DNA of 64,000 nt from Mytilisepta virgata (GCA_028015205.1 CM051514.1:30644150-30708149), one strand, 5' to 3'. Positions 23,385 to 34,576 are shown, counted from the first letter of the stretch. The notes: generated by a model from the letters alone, not told the origin. Made by a program: numbers and translations.

Positions 23385-24335
23385 TTGTATCTTATATTTC
23401 GACCGCACATTATTATCTATGTACAAGTACAGATCTAGATATGAAGCAGAAGTGGGTGCGTCTGTGGCCTCTAATTTCAAGTTTGCTAGGATAGATGAGA
23501 TGTAGGTTTTTAAACTAAGGATTATTAAGTGACAAAACATCATCTATATAGCGGAAACTGAAAATGAAGGACTGGGTTAATTTCTTTTCTTTAGGATTCA
23601 TTCAGCTTGCCCAAAAGCAGCACAGTTTTTTCCCCATTTGGATGCCGATCGTTTGCTGAAAAACATGTCCTCCAAACTGAAAGATGTCAATGAGAAATTC
23701 GTTAACAACAATCTCAGAGTACTTTCTTTAGAACGGCAGTATGTTTTGTGACCAAACAAGCCTGTTCCTTACCTAACAACACATAGGCATATCGTTGTAA
23801 ACCTTGTTTAGTGTAGAAACATTGGTGAATTAGCTCAAGAAAAACTTATTTCAATTTGTCATGTGGGAGGGTTGTAAACAGTGTAGAAAAATCAAGTTTT
23901 TATGCTATTACAATAGGTAGGGTCACTAGAAAGAGATATTTCTGTAAGTATTTAGAATTTCTTAGAATTTTAGAATCCACATCTGATTCACACACTAGTG
24001 AGTAGGCCTTATCACAGTAGCTTTTGAGACCATACTAAGGAGTTTAGAAAGGGGTTTAGTAGTGCATTTGGCAGAGCCTGCTGTATGGAAACTCATGAAG
24101 TTTGGGTATCCAGTAAATGGAAGGTTAAAATTGTCATTACTTACATTAATACCAAAGGAAGACAGAACAGAAATATGATTATTGATAATATCTTACCTTG
24201 GTATGGTAGTGTGCGTGTAAGTGGGGTTGCCAAGTGAATTGTCAATACCCATCTCCTTAGTCAGGCAGTCAGTGTAGTGTCTTTTGCAGACAAAAACTAT
24301 GTTATTTGGAGCTTTGTCAGAGAGCGTAATGGGCG
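23385..24335 (-). pseudogene. Penelope-like element reverse transcriptase, decayed
   Basis: Reading the minus strand from 24335, these blocks occur in family order: DKAPNNIVFVCKRHY, then SFGINVSNDNFNLP, then AGSAKCTTKPLSKLL, then VNQMWIL. After these come a FSTLFTTLPHDKLK-like block (about 23890) and FRYIDDVLSL (about 23540-23565), which holds the RT catalytic YIDD. The last is ATDAPTSASYLDLYLYID (about 23420-23475). Several frameshifts and stops separate the blocks, so no product is expected. The order and wording match Penelope-like RTs. The GIY-YIG endonuclease domain is not joined to this copy. Confidence 0.85.
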
Positions 24336-25255
24336 TACGCGCCCCCCCTTTAAAAAAAACTATCGTAATCTGCTTATACTGTATTGAATATGGCAATTTA
24401 ATATACCATAGACAATTAATGGAGAGAATTCGGCATAAAAAATATCAAACCCTGACACTTTAACTATAAAATATACATGCTCCAAGTCGGGAACCGTTAC
24501 ATTGGTGCATTTCACAATTATTTGTTTTTTAGCAAAAAAAGGTCCAAAATATTTTTCGTCTCGCTCCGCTCGCCGAAAGTTTTATTATACGCCCCCCCTT
24601 TTTTGAAATATCCTGGAAACACCCCTGCTCATGGACGTTCTAAGGTGTCGAAAGCGAGCAAGAATTAATGACTTTAATGACCTTATCCAATTCGAAAGTG
24701 TTTGCTGGCATAGTCTTCAACTGCATCTATCAGTATTTTGATGTGTTTCCAGTTTATAGGCTGGGGCTCACAATATTTGGGACCTTTAAACATGTAAAAC
24801 CCTTAAGTTGGATTATCTCTTCTTGCAAGCATCCAGCGATAATTATCTTGCTTTATGCACATATACTTATTATTCCCAACCTTCATAAAAAGTTTATCAA
24901 AATCCGTTGAAAGGTTTAGAAGGAGTTGCTTTTTCAAGACACTTAAACAGCCTGACGGAAGGATGGTACGACAGACGGACAAGGTGATTCGTATACACCC
25001 ACTCAAAACATTGTTAAGATAAGATTTTATACAATAAGCTAATTTTTAATTGAACCGAAAAATATTCATCAGTCTTGTTTTTTATTATTATTTTTAAATT
25101 AGTCAATTCCATAGAAGAAATACAGTTTTTTTAATTTATAAAATACTATTTTTTTCTAAGGGAGAAATATTTAAGAATGATTTGTATTTACTATTTTTTA
25201 ATATTCAGATGAGATGATTATGTGCAGCATGATATGAAAATCATTAAAGAATTAA
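24336..25255. other. Unassigned repeat-like DNA
   Basis: Two oligo-C runs embedded in ACGCCCCCCCTT-like words (about 24338 and 24590) face CTCGCTCCGCTCGCC. Around 24950-24985 is GACGGAAGGATGGTACGACA followed by GACGGAC, typical of mollusc repeat heads or tails. No gene is seen. Confidence 0.4.
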
Positions 25256-25258
25256 AAG

Positions 25259-26490
25259 GTCATTTGTGCCTAGCACAAATGATAAGGGCTTTCCTTTTCA
25301 CGTTTCCAGTTTTGCAACAAAGAGGCCCTGCCCCTCTATTTTTGGCAAGGGGCGTAACTCTTGGGAAATCAATAAAATAGACCAAAAAAATTGGTACCTA
25401 ATATTATTTCAACATGTTGCATACATTTTTTGGAAATGTTAAGTTTGGCAGAATTTTTGAGGAAAAGCGATAACAAGGTTTTCGGAGTTAGGGGAGATAA
25501 CCGCTATAAAGGAAATGTTACGGTATAGTGCCCAAACCACAAGATGGCTTTCGGTCAACTGATACTTGATACCTAATATTATTTCAACATGTCGCATACT
25601 TTTTTGGGGAAATGTCTTTAAAGTTTGACGGAAAAAGAATAATAATAAATATCTATACTATTGGTAGCCTTCTTAATTCAAAAATATATGGTTGCTAAAG
25701 GTTTTTATGTTCATAACAAGTGGTTGCTAAGGACAAAAATATCTTTATGTCATTGCTAAGGATGAATATATTACTTCCAGTATTAAAAATGTCATATCTA
25801 CTATTCATAGCCTTTAAAGTAAAAAAAAAAAAGTGGTTGCTAAGGACTTATATGTCGTTGCTAGGGACAAAAATTTCATTTCCAGTATTAAAAATGTCAT
25901 ATTTATATTATTCATAGCCTAAGTTCAAAAATATATGGTTGTTAAGGTTTTTTACGTCGTTGCTAGGGACTTTGACATTTGATCTTGACCTAACTTTGTA
26001 GATCGTATTATGCTGAACATTTTTGCGATTCAAAGTTTCTTTCTATCTCTAACCTCGTTTGAGATATAAGCAAAAAATCTTCATTTCAGACCCCGAAAAA
26101 CAGTTTTGGTGCCCTAGGTCCATAATGGTTGGTCCAATAATTTTGGACCCAGTATAACAAATGTAGATCTTTATAAGACACACATTTTCTCCATTAAATG
26201 TTATCAGCCATCTTTTACAGTTATTGAGTAATTTCGATAACAAGCTAAGGTCAAAATCTAGGTCATGACCTTGACCTTTGACCAGTGACGTATCCAAATA
26301 TGAGTAATGGCTATGACCATAAAAGGCTTGTGGTTGCACCTGATTTTCGTATTGTTCACCTGTTAAAGGGCATAACAATAGAATTCGTGACGTAAGTGAC
26401 TCTGCAGATAAACAGACACTCAACAGCTGTGTTGAATCTAAGGGCTCTCTTGGCCTAAGGCTTGTTTTCCACATTTCCACCACTGTTTAA
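25259..26490 (+). mobile_element. Foldback-type element with short internal repeats
   Basis: The head TCATTTGTGC-cta-GCACAAATGA is a perfect 10-bp stem-loop (25261-25283). Inside, TAATATTATTTCAACATGT recurs (25400 and 25569), and GGTTGCTAAGGACAAAAAT and CCAGTATTAAAAATGTCATA recur at least twice (25722-25920). The open frame on the minus strand at 26049-26483 has no recognisable domain and is considered a by-product. Confidence 0.55.
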
Positions 26491-26731
26491 TATTTTTTCG
26501 TGGAGTAACGTCCAACACCGCTCCTACGAATAAAATTCTTTATTTTTTAATTCGCATCGTAGTAGCGTACTACTAGGCTTGACTATGCAGTCACATGTAC
26601 AGACATTCGACGACTGGATTCAATTTCTTCTTATTTTCGGCATGATCATTGTTGTTCTACATCACGGATACAGATTATACTGTCATATCTCGCCGTGAAT
26701 TTTTGTTTTTACCGCACAGAAAATAATTTAA

Positions 26732-27380
26732 ACTAAGAGCTCCCAAGAGCCTGTATCGCTCACCTGGACTATGTCCATCTTGACTGGCATCTGGAACATT
26801 GCTGTCAAGTTCCAATTGGCTCACTGGTTTCAAATAAGAAGATTATTCAGTGAACTTTCCCGTTAGGTCTTATGTTAATCTAAGTTCCGCTCTGGCAGTC
26901 CATCTTGGATGGTGGACAGGATCATCTGATATAATTCTGAAAGAGGACCAACTAAGGATCATTGCTGCCAAGTTTTGTTCCAATTGACCAAGTGGTTTCA
27001 TACAAGAAGATCTTTAAGTAAATTTCCCATTGAGTCCTATGTTAAACTATGTTCGACTCTGGCGACCATCTTGGGTGATGGATAGGGTCATCGAATATAC
27101 TTCTGAAAGAGGACCACCTAAGGACCATTGCTGCCTAGTTTTGTTCCTATTGGCAAAGTGCTTTCAGACAAGAACATCTTTAAATAAATTTCCCATAGGG
27201 TCCTATGTTAAACTATGTTCGACTCTGGCGGCCATCTTGGATAACGGGCGCGGTCATCGGATATAAGTCTGAAAGAGGACCACCTAAGGACATTCCTGAT
27301 AAGTTTTGTTCCAATTGGCCCAGTGGTTTTCAGAGGAGATGATCTTTAAAGGAAAGTTTACGACGACGATGACGATGGAC
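26732..27380 (-). mobile_element. Foldback element, reverse orientation, truncated
   Basis: Reading the minus strand, this ends in the tail CCAGGTGAGCGATACAGGCT followed by CTTGGGAGCTC, the same tail as the 16.8-kb element. Units of about 170 bp carry GGCCATCTTGG-like and AAAGAGGACCACCTAAGGA words (about 26940, 27105 and 27270). The head side ends at GACGACGATGACGATGG, where the tandem duplication begins. Confidence 0.7.
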
Positions 27381-27930
27381 GACCATTTTCAAAACTTATT
27401 TTGGGTATTATTCCTAATATTTCTACAAACTATGTCAATAAAATTTCATATTCAGGCAAACAATTTCATATTCAGGCAAACAAGACGTGTATTTCTTTTC
27501 ATGTATTCCAGAAATTTTTTTCCCGAACCTTTCATTCAACTTCTAACTTTATATGCATAAACATAAGTCTATCTATCACTTTTCCATCAGATATTTAAAT
27601 TTCAAAAAATTCTAAATATAGGTTGGATTTCTTTCTAACCAAAATTTTGTAAACGTTGTGTAGCGTTTGTTATCGTTTGTTAAACGATAAAAAAGTTGAA
27701 ACAAATACATCGTTTAATCATTGTTTTTTTAACGTGTTTTGAACTTTCAATTATGCATACACATGGTGTTGATAAACAGACTTAAATTGTTATTTTGCAA
27801 AACATGGCAGTGATCTTCTTTTAAATCACTTTTGTGTGCTGTTTATATGTTCACAGAAACCACATGTTAATGAAAAATCAATAATAATATACATACCTCC
27901 TTTTCTGTTGACAGAATCCATCTTTGTAAT
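27354..27930 (+). repeat. 577-bp tandem duplication, unit 1
   Basis: Nearly identical to 27931-28507. I saw two mismatches (near 27719 and 27732 versus 28296 and 28309). The unit begins with the head remnant of the preceding foldback element and includes a TAAACGAT / ATCGTTTA inverted word. Open frames in both units are identical shadows with no domain. Confidence 0.95.
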
Positions 27931-28507
27931 AAGTTTACGACGACGATGACGATGGACGACCATTTTCAAAACTTATTTTGGGTATTATTCCTAATATTTC
28001 TACAAACTATGTCAATAAAATTTCATATTCAGGCAAACAATTTCATATTCAGGCAAACAAGACGTGTATTTCTTTTCATGTATTCCAGAAATTTTTTTCC
28101 CGAACCTTTCATTCAACTTCTAACTTTATATGCATAAACATAAGTCTATCTATCACTTTTCCATCAGATATTTAAATTTCAAAAAATTCTAAATATAGGT
28201 TGGATTTCTTTCTAACCAAAATTTTGTAAACGTTGTGTAGCGTTTGTTATCGTTTGTTAAACGATAAAAAAGTTGAAACAAATACATCGTTTAATCAGTG
28301 TTTTTTTAACCTGTTTTGAACTTTCAATTATGCATACACATGGTGTTGATAAACAGACTTAAATTGTTATTTTGCAAAACATGGCAGTGATCTTCTTTTA
28401 AATCACTTTTGTGTGCTGTTTATATGTTCACAGAAACCACATGTTAATGAAAAATCAATAATAATATACATACCTCCTTTTCTGTTGACAGAATCCATCT
28501 TTGTAAT
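27931..28507 (+). repeat. 577-bp tandem duplication, unit 2
   Basis: Head-to-tail with unit 1, with no spacer. The low divergence implies a recent duplication or ongoing homogenisation; an assembly artefact is the alternative. Confidence 0.95.
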
Positions 28508-29150
28508 AACCACGGGAAAAAAAAAACACGTGCAGATCAAGGTTGAAGTTAGAAACAAATGTAACGTTTGACAAACTGTAGACGCATCTTTAGCGAATGC
28601 ATAGTTTGTCAAAGTTTATGTAAACTTTTCAAACGTATGTTAGAAACAAATGATGAAAACATATACGCGCTTAGCCGTTTGCATCATTTGTGTTAGAAAA
28701 AAATGCACCCATAATTTGCACAAAAAGAGTTAAAATTGAGCACGCATTACGTCATATTTTCAATGTTTAAAACTTGTGTTTATTTGTCGTAGCATATACC
28801 TGTAGCATGTGCTGTTTACTATTTTCTTCACGTAGTAAAATACTTTGCAGGTGCGTAACCCGATTTTGACGAAAGCGTGGATAGTAAAAAGCGCGGGCTA
28901 TATAACAAGCCTTTTGAGGTAATTGTTATTACCCTCTACAACACACAGAAAATCTCGTGCACAAACAAACCTTTTATGGTGATGCACCCCCCCCCCCCCC
29001 CCCCCCCCACACACACACACATTTGGATGCGTCATTAAGGCGGAGCTTTGCAGCATGTATTGACATGATAATATTGCACATTGAAAATATGCGATGATTA
29101 TCCCTGATATCCAACCAGATAAAGATTCTCATAGATTGTTTCCATGGGAC
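28508..29150. other. Non-coding DNA with a C-run and (AC)n
   Basis: Oligo-C at 28987-29008 is followed by AC repeats to about 29020. Around 28560-28640, ACGTTTGACAAACT and AGTTTGTCAAAGTTT give a hairpin-prone stretch. No gene. Confidence 0.6.
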
Positions 29151-29184
29151 ATATGAAAGGCCGTTTATGTCAAAAACGATATCA

Positions 29185-29520
29185 AATAACGCGTTAAAAT
29201 TTTAACGCGATAAATACCCGTTTAACGCGATAAAATGTAAATTAATGCGATAAAACCTCATTTAACGCGTTAAAAATAAGAACATTGAAAAGAAATTGAA
29301 AAATGCTATAAATTTTATCGCGTCATTCACTAACGGCTTAAATAAATTTTATATCGTAAATTTTAAGTCGCAAATTCTGATGCAGACTAGCCATTGATGT
29401 CTTAAAGAAGAATATCAACGCGTTAAGACATATTTTTAGCGCGTTAAAACACCTATTTATCGCGTTAAAAAATACATTTAACGCGTTAAAACACATATTT
29501 AACGCGTTAAAAAAAATTTA
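29185..29520. repeat. Left terminal array of TTTAACGCGTTAAA-type palindromes
   Basis: About eleven perfect or near-perfect copies of TTTAACGCGTTAAA or TTTAACGCGATAAA, irregularly spaced with the tightest spacing about 19-22 bp (29440-29510). Each is a palindrome with a CGCG core in otherwise AT-rich DNA. Confidence 0.9.
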
Positions 29521-29814
29521 GTAAAATATGAACTTTTAGTCTAGAACATCAGATATAATACTTTAATTGATTTCATTTGTCGTTTTTGGACGAGTTATTA
29601 GTTATTTAGAGACGTTTTAGAAGACTTATATGTAGTATTCAGTTTGGAAGTTATGAGATAATATACATATGACACTTGTTTATTTTATTATTGTTATAAT
29701 TTTGAATTTCAGGTAGATTTGTTGAAGGGTAACCTAGATTATAAAACCGTTAGATCCAATTGATAGTTTACAGCGTTGAGAGAACTAAAATGTTTTGAAC
29801 ATACAAAGACAGCA

Positions 29815-30154
29815 ACCTTATAACAAAAGCCTAAATTTACTTTTCATATATAATAATAATGTACAAGAAGGGGTCTCGATCTGGACCAAAAAACTAAAAC
29901 ATGCGCATAACAAATATTAAGTGTATATTTAACGCGTTAAAAGTATATTTAACGCGATAAACGAATATTTAACGCGATAAAAGAATGTTCAACGCGATAA
30001 AAGAATATTTAACGCGATAAAAATATTTTACCTGATGTAAATTACTGGCTTCTGTATACTTTTTTTTATCGCGATAAACATTTCAATTGTGATATAAATG
30101 AATTTAAGTCTTATATTTTAACGCGATAGCATATTTTGCTATCTAACGCGTTAA
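29815..30154 (+). repeat. Direct repeat B, copy 1
   Basis: More than 90% similar by eye to 34005-34360, including AATGTACAAGAAGGGGTCTC and a run of five palindromes at a period of 19-22 bp (29930-30025), TTTATCGCGATAAAC at about 30065, and AGCATATTTTGCT at about 30128. Confidence 0.9.
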
Positions 30155-30536
30155 TACGGAAGCGTATAGGTATCTTTTTTTGTTGTTGTTGCTATTTACT
30201 TGTTGCGTTATATCATACTTATCGATATATTTTATGTCGACTTGTGTGGCGATACCGCAATAAGTTATGAAAAATATTGCGAAATATTGTGTTATATCAA
30301 AACAATGCGATATAAAAAATATTGACTTGAAGTAGATGCCAATATATTTATGTCGATACAAATTATAATCGAATTTAATTATATCGATTAAAAATGACAA
30401 TCAATTTATCAAATATATTTATCTCAATATTTCGAGAACAATACCGCTATATGTTTCTTATATTACGATATATCGATATACTAGAAAATGATTTGTTGCG
30501 TTATTTCGACATATATCGATTTTAATATTATACAAT

Positions 30537-30664
30537 TATTCCCCTTGTTGGTGTGTGACTCGACGGTTTGTCTCCCAGAGGAAAGTAAGGTCTCCCGAGG
30601 GCTTGCCCGAGGGTGACCTTAATTTCCGAGGGGAGACAAACCGTTGGGTCACACACCAACAAGT
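30537..30664. repeat. Palindrome in the left arm (GTTGGTGTGTGAC)
   Basis: CTTGTTGGTGTGTGACTCGA to TCACACACCAACAAG with inner GGTTTGTCTCCC / GGGAGACAAACC. This is a near-perfect hairpin of about 125 bp with a CGAGGGCTTGCCCGAGGG centre. Confidence 0.9.
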
Positions 30665-31019
30665 GTCTCCCAGAGGAAAGTAAGGTCACTCGAGGGCTTT
30701 TTTTGAGGTATTAAATGACCCTTGCTGTTCCTGTACAGCTCATTAGTAAAATTTTCCCAAACCACAATATTCCATTTGGGGCCCAAAAGGCAGCCTACCC
30801 CTCCCTCTTAATTCACCCTTTGTGACAAATGATGGCACCAAGGGTATTCTGCATGGTACTGTTAATTCATACATGCGAATTTGAGTCCCAAATGTTACTG
30901 CTTCTGTAGATATAATGTTTGTCTTGCAATCAAGACCAAAAAAGTGTATCCAGATATCAGTGGAGAGGATTAGGGGCATATAAATGGCTGGAAAGGGCCA
31001 TGATGCATTGAGGCATCAT

Positions 31020-31382
31020 CAATCTAATTAAAAACCAATCTCTCATCGCTCCCGTTTTCTGATATGTCGCGTGGGAGATCTAACGAAACCCGCTTTGAGG
31101 TCACATGTGAGTGACCTCGTAGGTGTGTCCTGTTCGACCAATGAAATTGCCGCTTAGGCGATCTTGTAAGTTGATCATTTTTATTAACGAAGAAATCGTC
31201 AGTCCCCAGAATTCATAAACTTTTTTGATTGGCTTACTGATAGGAAGTCAACTCATTTGCATGTCATTATAAATTCATAAGTTCCAGTTCACTCACATGT
31301 GACCTCAAAGCGGATTTCGTTAGATCTCCCACGCGACATATCAGAAAACGGGACGATGAGAGGTCGGTTTTTAATTAGATTG
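31020..31382. mobile_element. 363-bp inverted-repeat element with 9-bp TSD (MULE-like)
   Basis: Termini CAATCTAATTAAAAACC and GGTTTTTAATTAGATTG begin inverted arms of about 97 bp. The arms share GATATGTCGCGTGGGAGATC and GAGGTCACATGTGAGTGA. AGGCATCAT is present on both sides (31011-31019 and 31383-31391); the direct repeat can be read as up to 13 bp, ATTGAGGCATCAT. Long terminal inverted repeats with a 9-bp duplication are typical of Mutator-like elements. The interior, about 170 bp, is non-coding. Confidence 0.75.
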
Positions 31383-31648
31383 AGGCATCATACGCCTGGA
31401 AAGGGTTAAAACATGCATTTATAAAATGGTTTAAAAGACCTGCCGAGTTATTTATTTTCAATACATTGTAGGTGAGGTTATTTATTTTCAAACTACCACA
31501 GAACAAACCATTTATTTTTGTTATTATCAAGGCTGAGTTATTTATTTTCAAAATCCTCCTGGCCCCCATCAGAATATCAAATGGTCGTCCCCTAAACGGA
31601 AGATTTCGAGTACTGTCGAAAGTTGAATATTCGATATAATATAACAGT

Positions 31649-31785
31649 TATCACCCTTGTTGGTGTGTGACCCAACGGTTTGTCTCCCCTCGGAAATTAA
31701 GGTCACCCTCGGGCAAGCCCTCGGGTAACCTTACTTTCCTCTGGGAGACAAACCGTCGGGTCACACACCAACAAGGGTGATAATT
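31649..31785. repeat. Palindrome in the right arm (GTTGGTGTGTGAC)
   Basis: Inverted-arm counterpart of the 30537-30664 palindrome, slightly better conserved at its outer ends (TATCACCCTTGTTGG / CCAACAAGGGTGATA). Confidence 0.9.
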
Positions 31786-32164
31786 GTATAATATTAAAAT
31801 TTATATATGTCGAAATAACGCAACAAATCATTTTCTAGTATATCGATATATCGTAATATAAGAAACATATAGCGGTATTGTTTTCGAAATATTGAGATAA
31901 ATATATTTGATAAATTGATTGTCATTTTTAATCGATATAATTAAATTCGATTATAATTTGTATCGACATCAATATATTGGCATCTACTTCAAGTCAATAT
32001 TTTTTATATCGCATTGTTTTGATATAACACAATATTTCGCAATATTTTTCATAACTTATTGCGGTATCGCCACACAAGTCGACATAAAATATATCGATAA
32101 GTATGATATAACGCAACAAGTCAATAGCAACAACAACAAAAAAAGATACCTATACGCTTCCGTA

Positions 32165-33990
32165 ATCAAGAGGTCATACGTCATGTACGTGTTGTTTCAT
32201 GTGCAGGGCCATAAATTACCACTTGTTTAAAAGGAGGCAGTAAATAAGGCGGGACATGGAACATAGACATATACAATAATAATATTAATGTTATAAATGT
32301 TGAGGAAATAAAATAAATACAATATACAATATATGATACATGGATATATACACATGTTAGAATAAATCCGATGATTAGTGAGGTAAGAGGGAAAATAGGA
32401 TGGAAAAAGTGGGTGGTTAATTGAGAGAAACCATTTTATCATCCATCACTCTAATAAACTTGCACAGTTTTTTTTAGTTTGGATTGCTTTGTTGTATTCA
32501 TAAGTTCATTAAACTTTAAAATATTACAATTTTTTGTAATTTTTTTTAGCTGAAAACTGGTTTTTTTCTAGTCTAGAGTCCGTCAAGGACACCAGAAGCT
32601 GAACAGATTTAAGAGCTTTATCCTGCCATTTCGTCCTTTTCCAGTTTAGTTTACTACGTTTCACAGTGATATCAAGGGATGCAAAAAATGGCTTATAACG
32701 ATTTAAGAAATATTTTGTGTCAGCAAAAATGCATGTTAGTATTCATATTATGTACCTACAAAGTTCATATTAGATTTGTGGAAGTGCGATCAAAGTCGAG
32801 TTGACTACCCATCACATGAAAAGAGTTATCCTAATACCCCTTCTGTGACTGGTTGGTCCAGAATATTTTAATTGTAAACATTTCCAAAAATTGACGATGA
32901 AAGACTGCAACCATGTTATCAAGAAATTTGATGGACCCCTCTTTTCATGTGATAGATATCATAACTTTGATCGCTATTCAACAAATCAATCATTGGAATA
33001 GTTAGTTCCCTCTCATCGAAACAAACAGAAAGTTGTGAGAGTTTTCATGCATTTTGATGCTCAGAGACCATGACGAATTAAATACATTATTATAAATTAT
33101 CACTCGGTGATAACTAATATAATAAAAATCAAATACACCTTGCCATTCATGTCAAAGGTGAGCTTCTTTATGTTTGACCCGGCCGGTATTTGTGTTATCT
33201 ATACGTTTTTTAATAGTCTAAATACTTTTTTGCCAGTCCGCCGCAATAGGCAATAGGTGGCAATTAATGGCCTACATGTTTCAATTTAAATTAATTTACA
33301 GCCCTATCATAAACAACCTAAATTCGACCCTTATTTTGGTCCACTCATTTTCTTCATTACGAACTTTCAAACCAAAACAAAAATACATGTAAGGTAACCA
33401 ATCAAACAACTTGCAAATGCAGTATGTCTCTGTTCTTTTATTGATAATTTTAAATTACACAAATGTATTTTAAAAGAAATAAATCATGACAGAAAGCATA
33501 TTGGCAAGCTCCTCTCATTTGCTCAGACATCAAATATGATCCAATGACGTGAAAGTTTACAATAATACATGACAAACAGAAAATTTCAGAGCATAAGCAT
33601 AAAAAAAATAACAGTTCAAAGATACTTATCTTAGTTATTGTAAATTTATGGTATGCTATATACGTATTTCAAGGAGTTGCCTCTAAACGGTAGTATTAGA
33701 ACAGAATCTTTTTTGAATACCGAAAACCAAAATTATTTAAAATAAGGTGCACTCACAAAAAATTACGAAAGAGAAAACTAATTTTAACTAAGAACATCTA
33801 CTATATGTGCAATGCAAAGAATAAACCTCTCTGTTTCTATCGGGTTTGAATTTTCTTTAATACTGATAATTTCCGTAAATTGAGTCTTTTGATGTCTAGT
33901 TTGTTAAAATCAGATATGTAACCACTTCATAATATTTTTTTTAAAATTTAACATGTAATTCCTATCTTGACTTTCATTTCGAAATTGACG
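32165..33990. other. Unassigned spacer of the large TIR element
   Basis: AT-rich. Includes the dispersed repeat shared with 11570-11760 (33620-33830). No coding sequence or recognisable motif otherwise. Confidence 0.5.
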
Positions 33991-34004
33991 ACACAGAGAT
34001 AATA

Positions 34005-34360
34005 TTACAAACAAAAGCCTAAATTTACTTTTCATATATAATAATAATGTACAAGAAGGGGTCTCGACCTGGACAAAAAACTAAAACATGCACATAACAA
34101 ATATTAACTGTATATTTAACGCGTTAAAAATATATTTAACGCGATAAACGAATATTTAACGCGATAAAAGTATGTTTAACACGTTAAAAGAATGTTTAAC
34201 GCGATAAAAGAATATTTAACGCGATAAAAATATTTTACCTGATGTAAATTACTGGCTTCTGTATACTTTTTTATCGCGATAAACATTTCAATTGTGATAT
34301 AAATGAATTTAAGTCTTAGATTTTAACGCGATAGCATATTTTGCTATCTAACGCGTTAAA
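34005..34360 (+). repeat. Direct repeat B, copy 2
   Basis: Second copy of the block at 29815-30154, with six AACGCG palindromes at a period of 19-22 bp and the same AGCATATTTTGCT hairpin. It has one extra palindrome unit compared with copy 1, as expected for an array that expands and contracts. Confidence 0.9.
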
Positions 34361-34500
34361 ATTTAACGCGTTAAAGACGGTTTTAACGCGTTAAAAAAGG
34401 GAATTTATTTATCGCGATAAACTTATCGTTTTACGCGTTAAAACAGGATTTAACGCGTTAAAATGACATTTATCACGTTAAATGTTAACGCGTTAGTTTA
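34350..34500. repeat. Right terminal array of AACGCGTT palindromes
   Basis: Seven to eight copies, including TTTAACGCGTTAAA variants and TTTATCGCGATAAAC, immediately inside the right terminal inverted repeat. Confidence 0.9.
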
Positions 34501-34576
34501 TACCGTTTCTGACATGAAAGGCCTTTCATATTCTTCCTCCACTGTGCATCCGGTGCATCTATTCTAGATCTTGTCA

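Larger units (their letters stand above)
30155..32164. mobile_element. Foldback element with ~520-bp arms rich in ATCGAT
   Basis: The left arm (30155-30670) and right arm (about 31645-32164) are inverted copies. The ends are TACGGAAGCGTATAGGTATC and its complement. The arms share the same nonsense frame on opposite strands, with near-identical translation, confirming the inversion. They are dotted with ATATCGAT, TATCGATATA and TTATATCG words. The spacer holds a further nested palindrome. A target duplication is not evident. It is inserted at the end of direct repeat B, copy 1. Confidence 0.85.
29151..34531. mobile_element. Large TIR element with AACGCGTT palindrome arrays
   Basis: The left end ATATGAAAGGCCGTTTATGT (29151) and the reverse complement of the right end ATATGAAAGGCCTTTCATGT (34531) form imperfect terminal inverted repeats about 30 bp long. 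Just inside each end are dense copies of TTTAACGCGWTAAA, about 30 in all (29185-29520, 29930-30154, 34110-34500). No transposase was recognised in the 5.4 kb. A second foldback element sits inside. Outer target duplications were not found. A direct repeat of about 340 bp (29815-30154 versus 34005-34360) shows that internal rearrangement has happened, so treating the whole as a single element is an inference. Confidence 0.6.

Noticed and set aside
26049..26483. 144-codon minus-strand frame
   Set aside because: Lies within a foldback-type element and shows no recognisable domain, initiation context or splice structure.
27306..28175. Duplicate small frames of 63-84 codons
   Set aside because: Identical because the DNA is tandemly duplicated, not because of a gene family; no domain.
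28987..29020. CRISPR-like or regulatory C-rich tract
   Set aside because: Simple oligo-C plus AC microsatellite; no spacer-repeat structure.
30143..32230. Two near-identical frames (85 and 103 codons) on opposite strands
   Set aside because: They are the same non-coding arm of the foldback element read in each inverted copy.
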